Source: Paracoccus spongiarum
Lineage (GTDB): Bacteria; Pseudomonadota; Alphaproteobacteria; Rhodobacterales; Rhodobacteraceae
Direction of reading: 5' to 3'
DNA length: 64,000 nucleotides
Assembly: GCF_030732095.1 (NCBI RefSeq)
Contig: NZ_JAVAMQ010000002.1
Span: 186,001-250,000 of the forward strand
In this document: positions 63,652 through 64,000 of the stretch, piece by piece
How positions within the stretch are numbered: the first letter of the stretch is position 1
Layout: the number at the start of each line of letters is the position of its first letter
The notes under the pieces: model-generated
Told to the model about the DNA's origin: nothing
Database searches by the model: none
Seen by the model: only the letters and a program-made list of their open reading frames with translations
Program-made: the position numbers and the translations under genes

Positions 63652-64000
63652 TCACTTGTCGAAGGCAAGGTCGCGCAGGAACAGCGCGATCTGCGGAAAG
63701 AAGATCAGCAGGACGGCCACCGACAGCAGGATCAGGATGAACGGTGGCGTGCCGCGCACCACCTCGGCATAGGGCCGCTTGAAGACGGCGATGGCGGTGA
63801 AGATGTCGCAGCCGAAGGGCGGTGTCGCGCTGCCGATGGCGACCTGAAGCGTGATGATCGTGCCGACCAGCACCGGATCGAGGCCGACCGACTGCACCAC
63901 CGGCGCGAAGATCGGCACGAAGATCAGGATCACCACGATCGGATCGACGAACATGCAGCCGACGAAGAAGGCAATCGAGATGGTGAACAGCACGCCATAC
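63652..64000 (-). CDS. uehC: TRAP transporter large permease, C-terminal fragment (ectoine, UehC-like)
   Basis: Only the last 115 or so residues are inside the window; the gene runs off the right edge. The fragment has three or four membrane segments and typical DctM-family sequence: ISIAFFVGCMFVDPIVVILI, FAPVVQSVGLDPVLVGTIIT, IGSATPPFGCDIFTAIAVFK and a C-terminal membrane segment. The operon context (usp, eutABCDE) makes ectoine/hydroxyectoine the likely substrate. The small permease and binding protein (uehB, uehA) should lie beyond 64000. Confidence 0.87.
   Translation of the reverse strand, partial: YGVLFTISIAFFVGCMFVDPIVVILIFVPIFAPVVQSVGLDPVLVGTIITLQVAIGSATPPFGCDIFTAIAVFKRPYAEVVRGTPPFILILLSVAVLLIFFPQIALFLRDLAFDK

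Overview
The window is a 64 kb chromosomal segment of a GC-rich alphaproteobacterium. Gene content and order point to the Rhodobacteraceae, most like Paracoccus: hisD / UPF0262 / small phosphatase, DUF2948 / murA, radA / cvpA / purF, Hsp20 / DUF1150, a type-2 lumazine synthase under an FMN riboswitch, and a usp-eutABCDE ectoine operon. I see no rRNA, insertion sequence, prophage or CRISPR array. There is one tRNA gene, tRNA-Thr(GGT), at 7880-7954.

Layout. 1-164 is the start of an RlmI-like rRNA methyltransferase that leaves the window on the left. 383-9068 is mainly housekeeping: edd, a LysR regulator, a DUF1127 peptide, hisD-UPF0262-phosphatase, DUF2948, murA with a small upstream gene, tRNA-Thr and a Tat-exported protein. 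9110-26383 is a large erythritol (four-carbon polyol) locus. It holds a ribose-type ABC importer with a DUF2291 partner, eryABCD, an aldolase, a class I fructose/sedoheptulose bisphosphatase, RpiB-like EryI, TpiA-like EryH, two DeoR regulators and a transketolase. 26429-35576 is mixed: a beta-hydroxyacid dehydrogenase, a penicillin-acylase-like protein lacking the usual nucleophile, trigger factor, DUF1489, an iron alcohol dehydrogenase, riboswitch-controlled ribH2 and a YfcC-type transporter with a divergent GntR regulator. 36416-45214 is a tricarboxylate-type system: a periplasmic binding protein, sensor kinase and response regulator, divergent from tctCBA, an AtuA/DUF1446 protein, DUF4387 and an AbrB-type permease. 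45198-58299 holds a TolB-like propeller protein, a fused ATP sulfurylase/APS kinase, a lipo-cytochrome c, lolDC, radA, cvpA, purF, a NUDIX hydrolase, purK, purE, YdcH, a secreted protein, Hsp20 and DUF1150. 58372-64000 is an ectoine/hydroxyectoine uptake and degradation operon (end of uehC, usp, eutABCDE) that leaves the window on the right.

How the genes work together. The erythritol locus appears able to import erythritol, phosphorylate and oxidise it (EryA, EryB), and isomerise the tetrulose phosphate to D-erythrose-4-phosphate (EryC, EryH, EryI). It also carries its own aldolase, bisphosphatase and transketolase. These three could move erythrose-4-phosphate into pentose and hexose phosphates through sedoheptulose-1,7-bisphosphate without a transaldolase; this is an inference. 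The tct/AtuA/DUF4387 cluster looks like a complete sense-import-metabolise unit whose substrate and chemistry are unknown, and it is the best candidate here for an undescribed pathway. The eut operon has the standard order but ends after eutE, so the enzymes that finish diaminobutyrate breakdown must lie elsewhere.

Limits: assignments rest on reading motifs, lengths and gene order by eye. No database search, structure prediction or folding calculation was run. Operators and terminators are candidates.
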